Shown: positions 12,701 through 23,800 of the stretch, piece after piece
Layout of the letters: every line of letters starts with the position of its first letter
Numbering within the stretch: the stretch's first letter is position 1
NCBI GenBank assembly: GCA_951799425.1
Contig: OX637395.1
Span: 7,680,951-7,744,950, forward strand
Length of the DNA: 64,000 nt
Direction of reading: 5' to 3'
Source: Ilex aquifolium
Lineage: Eukaryota; Streptophyta; Magnoliopsida; Aquifoliales; Aquifoliaceae
Position numbers and translations under genes: made by a program
The notes under the pieces: generated by a model
Database searches by the model: none
What the model was told of the DNA's origin: nothing
Seen by the model: only the letters and a program-made list of their open reading frames with translations

Positions 12701-15700
12701 TTGTGGACATTGTTTAGCTGTAATAAATCCAGACAAAGTTACTTACCGGGAAAAAAAATCGAGACAAAGAAGAGTACCACAGTTCTGGCCTGCACTTCTA
12801 AGCATGTCAAGCATTCAAAATTAAAATCTGAGGGTCTTGTTTCAATCTTGAGCCATGAAAAGTGTTAAGGAAAATCACTAAATAGTAACCTCGCCCAAAA
12901 AAATTGCTAAATAGTACCGTAATTTCCATTGGTCATTTTTATAATAAGATGTTCCCCGTTATAACTGAATGCAGCATATAAAATAGAGTTGACCACAGTC
13001 ACAGACACAATTACAAACACACATTCACAATGTCTGTGTGAGTGCGTCTGTGTGAGTGCATCTGTTTGAGTGTGTGTGTGTGCATGAGAGAGAGAGACTT
13101 AGACTTCGATAAGAAAACCAATAAAGTGTCAGAGTCTGAATTAGTTATCTATATGGAACTGGACAGGCTTGCTATGAACAGTTACGATAAAAGTAGCTCA
13201 TCCGCTACCGAGGGGAATCAAACCAGCTCCATGACTACAACAAGTATACGGCAACTACAAATTTTACTAAGAAAATGAGATGGATCAACCTATTGCATAA
13301 CTGAAGTGTCCTCAATAGCCTACCAACCAAACTTTTCCACCTATATGCCATGATTCCATGACAAATTAAAAACATATAGTGGTGTTCAAACAGATAAAAT
13401 GCATAATGACTCGATTTGTACAAAAATCCAAGAAAATGAATAGGCGAGCTATTAACCACAGCTGAGAAAAGGTATATGCTACCACAGTTATACCTGAGTT
13501 TTGCTTTGTAACTGTCAATAATTTCTTGCTTTTCTTCTTTTGTGGAATACCAAATGACACTAGGAATGACAAAATATGCACGCTTTCTACATACTGGGCA
13601 GGCCTTCAACGCAGAATTGACATTCATTCCAGTGGCAGGGGAAGTACTACGCCAATTCCTGATACATGATAAACAGAATGGATGATCGCACTCTGATAGC
13701 AATCCAAACTTCCGCTCAGCTGCAGTGGGCTTTGAAAGAACACGTTCAAGGCACACACTGCACTCTATTTCCTGACTACATTTTACTGCGTCAAGGTGCC
13801 TTTGCCTTTTCCCACAACTTTTTATATGCTCCTCTCTTTCCTCAGGCCTAAATGGATGCAAACAATGCTTTCCGCAGGAAGCACATAAATCCCCATGAAT
13901 ATGAGGGCATTTTTCCCCATGTTGACAACTACCAGCAGCAGCAAACGAGCAGATAGCATGGTCAGCAAGATTAGGACTCCTAGACTCCCCACTATCACCA
14001 TTTTTCAGTAAATCATGAGGCCCAAGCTTTTGCCCTGGTTTAGTGGGAGGAATAGAGGCTCTGCTTGAAGCTGGAAACTCTATATTAACGGTACGGACTG
14101 GAGTTACACCACCCAATGCAGTTCTAGAAGGATGAGCTAAAGAGACAGAATCAGAAACCAAATTCTCTCGAGAACTAGATGAAGAAGATGGAGCAGAAAT
14201 CTGCGACCAAGAAGCTTTAACATGTTCATATCTACATCTGGTGCCATAAAAGCAACATCCTTTCTGATAGAATGTGCATATCTGCAAAAATGAAGCATGA
14301 AGAAGAAGAAGAAGAATATCATGGAATCAACAAGATCATTCACTTGACCAAAAAAGTAAGTAGTAAAGGTTTTACATTCGTTGGTTGGTTGTTCCGATCA
14401 TGTGAAAACTCACAATAGTCCCCTTTTACACATGATCCACGTGCAAAGAACTTGCAAAGGACCCTGAAATTATCAGACTAGAAATTATGAGAATACTTAT
14501 TACTCAAAGTTGGCTAAATTTTGTTTTTGCCAAGAAAAAAACTGCATGAATTGAAATTAGAAAAACTGCAGAGCATCTTCAACATAGAAACCTCACAATA
14601 CCTCCCCACATTTGTACTTTCAACAGTCATCTTCTTAAAGCAACTTAATTTATTGCATACCACCATGGCAATAAAATGTACATGTATCAACAATGACTGC
14701 TTTTCACATCAAGAATGAACTACAGAAACACAAGTGAAGGTCTCTCCAACATCATTGAACTCTCATATCTCAGCGAAGTGTCGTCTTCATTCTCCAATTA
14801 TGATACATAGGCGGGTCAACTAATTTAATTCAAACCAAACAAGATATATAAAGATTAGCATCAACAGATAGAAGTAGCCCCACTATTTCAACAAACAATC
14901 CACGTAAGACTATATAGCCAGAGGAAAAGAAAAAATGAAAAAAACCACTAGATGCATCAATATGTGAAGCTTTGAGAATGGAATCCACTAGAGAGTCAGC
15001 TGAAGTGTGGTGAAAGAAGCTCGACAGGTAGTCGATAAAGTACACGCCATTTCTGTTCACAAACAGAGAGAAGCCATATACACCTTTCCATGAGAGTGAG
15101 CATTAATATGTATGTATATATGGTAGTATGATCTCTCTGCCAGATGAACTCTGATTATTGACAAGTCTACCAGCTTCAGGCAGCCATGGATGCAGGCTTT
15201 TTTCTTTTGCCGAGTGGGTATAATTCACTAGATTGATTTGAGGTTTTTTTTTGGTGGCCTCAGTTTACCATGGAGGAAGCGAATTATTCGATCCCAATAA
15301 GTCACAAGAAGTAGCATAAAATAACTCCTTAAGTGCGATGATGATATCATCACTTTGATTGATATATAACCCATTTCTTCCAATAACATAAGTGTATACA
15401 AATATATAGATACACACACACACACATATTGTATGGATATTGTTGCCAGTTCTTAGAACAGATAATGTGCCAAATTATGTGTGATGATGATAGCAGCACT
15501 TTGACTGATATACAACCCACTACATATATATAACATACTATTGCTAGTTCTTCTAACAGACATTGAGTCAAATTAAATCTTTAAGAGGGCAAATAGCATG
15601 TAAGTCTGCAAATTTTAATTCAAAAAAAAAAACCTAATCTTGCATTAATGCATGGGATCCCCCCCCCCCCCCCCACCAAAACAAAAAAAAAACCATCTTA

Positions 15701-17537
15701 CCTAAAATTAGGGGAAAAAACTCAAGAAATGATGTACAATATTTAACCCGCAAACATTAAGGCATCTCAGTAGTTGAAGATATTTCAAAACAAATGGATG
15801 AGCCAACACATGTCTTATTTTTCCTGCTAAAAAAAATAAATACCATAACCTCAAAATGGCGAGAGAAGACAAAAAAAAATTCTACATAGTACAAGAATCA
15901 AAATTTCCTTCCAGTGCATAGTTTTAGTAAGCTCTGAAAAGAAAAGTTTTGGAATCTAAATGCAAATAAAAAAAAGTTTAAAATATTGATTCTGAAACAT
16001 CAATTAAAACAATACGACACATTTCAAAACATCCCGAAATATTCCGAACCATTCTAAAACATGAGAATTTCGATATAACTTCAATATTAGGTGTTGCACT
16101 TAGCATGTGCAATGGCATTGGTACCAACATATGTGGCACATGTATAAACACCATCTGCGGTAATAGGTGGATGTTGAAACAAAAGGAGATAGTAAGCTAC
16201 TTATAAGTATAATGCACAAATGCAGTCAATCATTTCTTTTCTTTTCTTTTCTTTTTTTTGTGGTAAAAAAAAAACTTTGCTATTGAGTAGTTTGTACGAG
16301 ATGTCATTGTCATGTCGTGGTATTTTGAGTCATGTTATTTTAGTCGTGTCTATACTTGTGCCAATAAAGTATTATTCAATTCTAAGGTAATCCATATAAT
16401 ACTATGTACAGAAATTTGAAAATTAGTAATACAAATAGTCATTTTCGGTATACAATACTAGCTAAAGGTAACATCCATGTCTAGCACTAACTCAACCCAA
16501 TTATTAATCATATCAATCGGTCACGTAATTTTTAAATTCGTATTATGGTTGGTTCATTTCGTGTTCATTTTGATGCGTACAATAGACACCCCTAGATGTC
16601 AAGGCCCTGATTAGCACTCCACCACAAAGAAATCACTCCCCACCAGAGGGAAAGCATATCCACATAATAGCGTAATACAACACCAACAAACATTATGTTA
16701 TTTATCATAGACATCTTTTACATTATCCAATGGAAAATGCTACTTGGACTTAAAAAACTGACTTGATTTGTTGAATTGATCAATCACAACCATTGAGTAA
16801 GTAGAGGATCCCAATAAATACTGTAACCCACAGTTAAATAAATGACAGTGATTGATCAAGTTAGCAAATCAAGTCAGCATTTTATGTTCATATAGCATTA
16901 CTATTATCCAAAACCACTCAGAAGACTCGAATCCCTGTTTCACTGGTTAGCATAAAATGGAGAAAGATCTAGCAGATTATTTTACTTCAACAATTGTCTA
17001 CGGTTATGATCTAAAAATTGAATAAGAAAATGGGAAACATAAAACCCAACTCCACTACATAAGCCAAATGTGCAATTGCAGTAAGTTTAGCTCCCCCCCC
17101 CCCCCCCCCTTTTTCTCCCTCCCTGCTCTCTCACAGATAAAGTCCAAAATAAAATAATATGAGATTCAAATATAAGTCAATGCTTATCATTTCCATGGAT
17201 TCTCAGCAACCAAAAACACGGGCTAACGATCAAGTAGCCTTTTATAACTAACACAAAAGAAGTATAAAGCTCTGTTTCCACTATTCTTCCGCCTAAATTC
17301 CATCAAAAAACGACCATTCTAAGAGAAAAATAACAGAAGATCAAGTCACCAATGTAATGCTTATAGTTCCACGATCACAACCGATGAATCAAATAACAAA
17401 AAAACCACATCTGTTATTAACTAAAAATCAAACATATAAGCAATGGAGAAGTTAAGAGCGTAAATTTAAAAAAAAAAATTCTATGTAATCGATTGACTCA
17501 ATGACTCAAAGTACATCAAATTTCACCTCTTCGGCAT
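9767..17537 (-). CDS. MKRN: Makorin: RING-type E3 ubiquitin ligase with CCCH zinc fingers
   Basis: Makorins are RNA-binding RING E3 ubiquitin ligases. Five exons on the minus strand join in frame: 17537-17527, 14463-14376, 14281-13494, 12398-12329, 10135-9767, giving 441 residues. CCCH finger 1 is C7-C15-C21-H25 and finger 2 is C35-C43-C49-H53. Finger 3 (C144-C152-C158-H162) is followed by the makorin Cys/His linker. The C3HC4 RING spans about residues 207-264 ([24 protein letters not shown]). Finger 4 is C300-C310-C316-H320, with its His across the exon 4/5 border. The start MPKR/VLCKFF is encoded by an 11-base first exon, as is typical for plant makorins. Introns 1 (3.1 kb) and 4 (2.2 kb) are large. 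The acidic C-terminus contains three tandem decapeptides (residues 377-406). All borders are GT-AG and I see no disabling change. Confidence 0.93.
9875..9964 (-). repeat. Three 30-bp coding repeats in the makorin C-terminus
   Basis: The last exon encodes [20 protein letters not shown] and [10 protein letters not shown] in tandem. The DNA repeats are 30 bp and in frame, so copy-number change would alter the length of the acidic tail without breaking the protein. Confidence 0.9.
10954..10998. repeat. 22-bp direct repeat, two copies, in makorin intron 4
   Basis: CCAACCAGAGAACCAGAATC occurs twice in tandem with a 22-base period. It lies within the fourth makorin intron and has no coding role. 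Confidence 0.8.
15659..15674. repeat. Poly-C tract (16) in makorin intron 1
   Basis: This is an uninterrupted C run. A second of the same length lies at 17094-17109. On the transcribed (minus) strand both are G runs. Confidence 0.9.
16731..16910. mobile_element. Short inverted-repeat element (MITE-like) in makorin intron 1
   Basis: The left edge reads AAAATGCTACTTGGACTTAA and the right edge ends with ATATAGCATTACTATTATCC. Together they form an imperfect terminal inverted repeat around a centre with GATTGATCAA words. No convincing target duplication is visible, so family and limits are uncertain. Confidence 0.4.
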
Positions 17538-18991
17538 CGTTTTTCAGAGAATCGGAACCCTAGAGCTTTGACTGCGGAAGCATCCAAAAAAAAAAAAAAA
17601 GGGTCGCATATGAAACGTGCAATGCCGTCTTGGTTGGGTGTATAAATTGATCGTGGGCATTTGGCGGTTCGAATGCTCCTCGGATGTCCGGCTGACGTAG
17701 TGCCATTAAAGTTGGATAATATTACCGAAATGCCAATCGCGATATGTGCTTCAGTGCTTGCTGACGCTGGGGCCTTGTAAACGCGAATGAATTCTGATTA
17801 ATCCCAATCTGAATTTGATTTTAAAAGCAACCCGATTATTCGAAGTAAAAGTTCATGAAAATAAATCTAAAATTAGACCCAAAGATCAGCTAACAGTCAC
17901 ATTTTATTATGTAATATTGACATTACTAGTGATAGTTGCTTCTATAAAAAATAATTTATCCTTACTACGATGATTATTGATGGTGCTCCAAAATGTTTAC
18001 CTCGAGTTCAGAATGGTGATTTTATAGTCTAGGAAAGGGTTAGTGTGGATATAGGAATTGACAATAGATTAAACTGTGAGGATGAATCAAAAACAGTATA
18101 TAAGTGGTTCACATTATCCGAGAGACTAAGGTTAGGTCCACTATAATGGAGTCTCTTGCTCCTTGGGGTGTATATTTCTTGAAAAATAAGATTTCAACAG
18201 GTTGTCTTTCTTAAAGTCTGTTCATACAATGCTTTAGTGATATCAGTATATCAATGGGTAAATTGCCAGCCTCCTCTGTGTAGTGTGATAGTATTCTATT
18301 TATACGGGTAATCCTTCTAGGGCTTCTTACAGCTTTTTCTCCCCTTTTTTGCTGATTCTATGGTCCTCTCTTCTTTTATCCTTTAGTGATCTCTGTCATG
18401 CAATGACACTGTACCCACGATCCTTAGGGGGTTACGTGCGCAAATATTCCCTTAGCCAGAGGGTACATGATCGTTAGAGGTTTCAGAAGTTATCCCCTGG
18501 ACACGTGGCGTAAAGTGGAGCAATTTGGACTCTGATGAGCTTGCTATGACCGAGCAGGGTCATACCAAACTGGATTTTCTGTTGGGCTTCCTTCTTTGGA
18601 TTATAACTCATTCCTTATTACGGAGCCGATGGGCTGTTAAGGGGTTTCTTGGGCCGTTGTGCCCCCTTTTTGGCTTATTATGTGATTTGAGTTTAGGATG
18701 GGCAGTCTACTCCAAAATCCTACCGTTATCGATTATATAACGAGAAAGATTAAGTGGTTTAGAAATATAATTGGTTAAAAAGAATAAGTCAGAAAAAATT
18801 GAATACAAAAAAACAAAATGAATAATTATTGATTAAAAAATAAAAAAAAATTATTTTAATTCATTGTTCTAGGCCTCAAATTATAATAGGCCGGCTTGCT
18901 AACCGAAGCCATTATTATACCAAAAGCTATAAAAGGTCAATTTACAGTTTCAAGGTATAAGAATCATCTTAAATAGAAGCAAAGTCTCTTA
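17538..18991. other. Makorin upstream region, no gene seen
   Basis: This contains the 5' UTR and promoter of the minus-strand makorin gene near 17540-17700, including a poly-A run at about 17586-17600. Beyond that are only short ORFs (18525-18740) without recognisable content. Confidence 0.4.
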
Positions 18992-19923
18992 GAGCATCTC
19001 CAACCTTGACTTAAATGTAGACTCAAATTTAAATTTGAGTCAAAATGGCTCAAAAAATTTCTCCAACCTTGGACTCAAACCTATACTAAATTGAGGCAAA
19101 ACTTTTTGGACCAAAATTGAAACAGACTCAAATTTTATACCAAATTTCTAAAGGTAACTTTTTAACCTATCAAAAACTAAAAGACTTATTCGATGACTTG
19201 TTCTTTACCTCTTCTTGCCTCTCTCTACTACGCTGCTTTCATCGCCGACCACCATCGAAGATTTCATAAATTATTTGAAGACCTGTAAGTAAATTTTTTC
19301 CTTTTCATCTTACATTTTTTTGATTTTTCGTATTTTTCAAAACCCTAATCCCACCCACCTTTCATACGATATAAACCCTAAGCATATCCATCAAATTTTT
19401 CTATGATTTTTTTGAGTTAAATACTATCAGTAGTACAATTTCAGACTGTTGATACTTCCTGAAATTCTAAGCCTCGCAAACCCACAAATTTAGAAAATTT
19501 GTCATTTTATTTCTTCAACCTTTCATTTTTGTTAAAAACGTATATTTTTGTGTTTTTCAGATCAGGTCCATGTCAAAATAATTATATATTTTCCCTTTTT
19601 TGTTTTTATTTATCTAAATTTATAAAAAATGATAAGGGATTAGAACAATCTTAAAATTATGGGATGATTTCTTTATTCCCATGTAGTGTTATATACATAT
19701 TCATTTTTTTTTTAATTACCCATTTGTAAAGAGATATGAAAGTTTCATTTATTTTATCAAATATCATGATTTGAATGACATAAAAAAATTAGTTTTGGGA
19801 CAATAAGAGAATTTTATAAAAGATTTGAGTATAAATTTGAATTTGCCCATTGGAGTATTCTATATCAAATCAAGTTTTTTACTCAAATTTGTGTCTAAAT
19901 TTGAGTCATGGTTGGAGATGCTC
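18992..19923. mobile_element. Tourist-like (PIF/Harbinger) MITE, TSD TTA
   Basis: The terminal inverted repeats are GAGCATCTCCAACC (left) and GGTTGGAGATGCTC (right), flanked by TTA at 18989-18991 and 19924-19926. The subterminal sequence is rich in ACTCAAATTT words. At 932 bases it is long for a MITE. Its central 600 bases lack the repeated motif and may be a filler insertion. The same TIR begins the decayed PIF element at 39067, which carries transposase remains. Confidence 0.88.
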
Positions 19924-19942
19924 TTACATGATCAATCAATAT

Positions 19943-20304
19943 GGGCATCTCCAACCTTTACTCAAATTTAGACTCAAATTTAAATTTGAGTAAAAAAGTC
20001 TAAAAAACTTGCTTCAACCATTGACTCAAACTTATACCAGATTAAGGGAAACTCATTTTTTTACTCAAATTAAAAGATACTCAAATCTTTACTCAAATTT
20101 TTAATGGTGAGATTTCATCATCTTTTAAAAATCTAATGGTTATCCTTACTCCCTTTTAAATTTGGGTTTGCTCTCATTTAAATTTGAGTATCTCTTTCTT
20201 TAAATTTGAGTTTGTCCATTAGAGTCCTTTATATCAAATCAAGTTTTTTACTCAAATGTTAATTTAAATTTGAGTCAAAATATGAGTCATAGTTGAAAAT
20301 GCTC
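19943..20304. mobile_element. Tourist-like MITE, second copy of the same family
   Basis: The ends are GGGCATCTCCAACC and GTTGAAAATGCTC, diverged forms of the 18992-19923 TIR. The same subterminal ACTCAAATTTAGACTCAAATTT pattern occurs on both sides. Length 362. The flanks do not give a clean 3-base duplication, consistent with decay. Confidence 0.75.
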
Positions 20305-20822
20305 GTAGGCTGAAAAACGCCATTCAAGGAGGGTAGTTATTAAAAGCTAATTACAATTTATTTAGGTCAAGATACCACTCAGTGGTTCAAACAATGAATG
20401 AATAAAAGATTAAGGTCGATCCCAGCACATTAAGATCGATTTCATGTTACCTTATTTTCATAGTCTTACAAAGCCAAAATTGTAACTTCACTTTTATTTT
20501 GTCATAACTTTTGTACAATGCTGAAAAGTAATTTTTTAGTACCGTAGTTTTACCCATACCCAAAATCATTTTAGTGGAAACTTGGTCAGTTAAGGGGAGG
20601 TGCTATTATTGTGAAAATTGTTTCATACCATAGAAATTATAATTGAATTTACAAGGAAAATTACTGAGCCATCTCAGTTGGTGGTATAGACTGTTTGTAC
20701 AACATTTACTTCTATAGCAGCAGCATTCTTCTCAGAAGAAAATTGACAAGCAGTTGCCTTAGACCTTTTTTATGCTGCTAAATCAACAATCAGGTGATAC
20801 ATTTGATCCAAATACGTACCCA
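20305..20822. other. 3' flank of the CHORD-like gene
   Basis: No ORF of interest. It should contain the 3' UTR of the minus-strand gene whose stop codon lies at 20823-20825. Confidence 0.4.
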
Positions 20823-23800
20823 CTAATATAAAGTGAAGCCATCATCATATGAAACATGCCATCCTCGTCGACAAGGCGGGGCATTTTCGCCGTGTTCAGC
20901 ACAACAGCTCCATCTCTTTTTCCAGTTTGGTCTCCCGGTGTTTGGCCGATTGTCCTTCTGGTTCCACTTGTACACAATTACCCCAGATCGATCAGTCCAC
21001 TCTCCATCGATTCCTTGATGAGGTGGTGCCAATGCAAGTAAGCCCTTCTCTCCTGCAGAGTAAAAGTTTAGTTCCATGTGGATGACATTGAATGCTGCTT
21101 ATCTCTGCTTTACTGATTTAGCAGCACAAACCGATGCTCAAGCAGAAGACAAGAAAAGGTTGTGCCTAATGATGTTTGACAATCAATCTTATCTAAAGGC
21201 TCTCGTAGTGAGCACGAAGGGTCATTCTTGTTGATGCAGAGTTTCTCAGTAGAAGGAGAATGCCAGAGCTGTATTACATCACTTGCACCTAAAGCCAAGA
21301 GCAAGTATCAGAATTTATGTGATCAAATATTGCCTAATATTCGGCCCAATTTCGTAAACCAATGCAAGGTCTCGGGGGTGACAATAATCATCCACAAGGG
21401 TCTCGACTCTAGAATTCAAACCAAAGCCTCCTTTACAGAGAACAACCTACAACCATGCTCCTGTGTCCTACAAATTTAAAGGTAGCTATCTACATTTTCA
21501 GAATAGATGGATCTTATTCCAAGTCATGAATTTGCCCCCGATTATGTAGTCAAGTTATTTATAATAGATAGTAGGGAAAAAAAAACTTTATATATAATAC
21601 AAACCATTTAAACCAAGGCTTGCTAATCCAGAAGTAGGAGATGATTATACTGAATTGTCTTCCCTGTTATCATACTCCCTTCAATTTTTTACTGTGAGGA
21701 AAGTGGATAAATTGTGGTCCTTGTGCTGGAGAGAACAATGTCCATTTGGGATAAAGGATTCACATGTTTTCTCATTCAACCTTAAATTAAGGCTGTTTCA
21801 AGTAACTTTATTCATATCGTAAACACTTCAAACTGTAATGCTAAACAGTTTTAAGCTAGTTTTAAGTTTATGACTTCAAATAAAAGGCATCAACCTTTCT
21901 GTCTCACAAACACTAATAAAGTGTTTCGTAGGACCATTCCTAGACATATAGCTCCTACAAAATCAATTGGAACATTAGTTTATAGTTTCATAGTTTCTTG
22001 TTTCATTTTGTCAAAGGGGTTGCAAACAAACTCAGAAGCATGGGGTGTAAACTGTGAAGTGTTTTCAAGGAAAAGGGAACTTAGCCCAAACATAAATACG
22101 GATGGAAAATTGTCTTTATGAAAAGCTAACCTTCCAACTCATTAGTGTATCATTCTGCACCACAAGTACTCTAGGTTGAACAAAATGATATGATTGTGAG
22201 TAATACTATTTTTTTTTTTTTTAACTCGAGTAATACTATTGGGACCTCATCAATTCCCAACATTAGACGAGATTCAAATATTAGCAGAAACAACAGTGGA
22301 TTAGGTGAGAGATGGTTAGGTCTGATAGCATTATTGCTATGAAGCACGGATACTTCAAAAGGGTCAAAGTATCGATATCGGACACTTCCCAAATATGAAT
22401 ACACGTCCGATACGGTCGGATACGTATCTGATGGGAAGTATCCTAGATTTAAAAAAAAAATGAATTTCGGATACGCATAGAATACGTCGGGGATACGGCG
22501 GAGTATTACTTGAATTTTTTAAAAAGAATAAGGACACCAAGCAAATATGTTTGGGCCCTAATTTGCAAAAAAAAAAAAATTATGAACATATGATTTTTGA
22601 ATGATAGAATGATTAGTTATTATTATATATCTTTGATAGATGTGTGATTCACTTTATAAATCATAATTATTATATTAAACATAATAATAAAAGTTTAAAA
22701 AATATATTTTATGGACGTATCCTAGCCGTACCCGTATCCTATTTTTTTAGATTTTGTTGTATTGCCGTATTCGTATCGTATCGTATCGTATCGTATTCGT
22801 ATCTCGTATCTGTATCCGTGTTTCATAGCATTAATGTAAGATTATGCCTGCCCACTCTCCAACTACTTATTCGTTCATAATATTAACGTGCAAAATAATG
22901 TTTCAGCAGGAAACTACGACAAAACACAGCTAGGGCACGCTTCAAGAATGTTGTTCATAAGAGCACTAGATTGGAAGACATCACAAAATCTAATGATTTA
23001 TCAGTTATTTTTTATGGGCTAATGGGGTTAATGAAACTCAAGAAACTATTGAGTATTGGGTCCTCTTCGTTGTGAACTTGAATGGGTATCTAGAAATTCA
23101 TCAAACACTGTTAAAACATTTTCAATTTACCAGCCACTTAAGCAATCACTTGATGTTGAATTAAATGAGGTGGGAAGACACTTGATCAAATAGCTATGTG
23201 TTGCAGCTGATAAAAATGTAATAGATAGTAACCCAAAGATAGCTCTAAGTAGAAACAGGGACGGGCTGTATCTTAGCGGCACTTTGGGCCAGGCACAAGG
23301 GATTTAACCCTCGTGATTACCTTAGTCCCGATGTGGATTACAGACCTTTAACCGGACCGAGGCGAGAACTAGTCGACGTGCGTGTAAACTAGCCCGAACA
23401 TTCTGAACGTAGAACAAAAAAAAAAAAAAGTGTAATAGATATTGGGATCAAAATTTCATATTTTAGCTAGAAATTGATTGTGTGCTATGTCTAAAAGTCA
23501 TTTTTTGAGGTGAATTGGGACAGAGTTATTCATCACACCTGGGAATAGACCCAATTCTTGACATGGGTCTTTATGATTTTCCCCACAAAAACCAAAATTG
23601 CAAAAAAAAAAAACACACACACACACACAGAGCGCTAAAGGAAAGGTAATCCAGCAAAACAGTCGATGAGAGAGAATGGAAATCCATATCAGTGGTGTGG
23701 CCATGGAAAGCACAAGCATCTGGGGATTAATCCTGAAAGAGGAAGAGAATTAAATTGTGTGAAATTGCATACCCATAAATGGGTGAACTGCTTGTATTTA

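Noticed and set aside
21110-21450. Minus-strand open stretches (LVDDYCHPRDLALVYEIGP... and LLALGASDVIQLWHSPS...) upstream of CHORD-like exon 2
   Set aside because: I considered them as extra exons, but exon 1 joins exon 2 in frame without them. They lie in different frames with stops between. Probably intronic or an unrelated decayed fragment.
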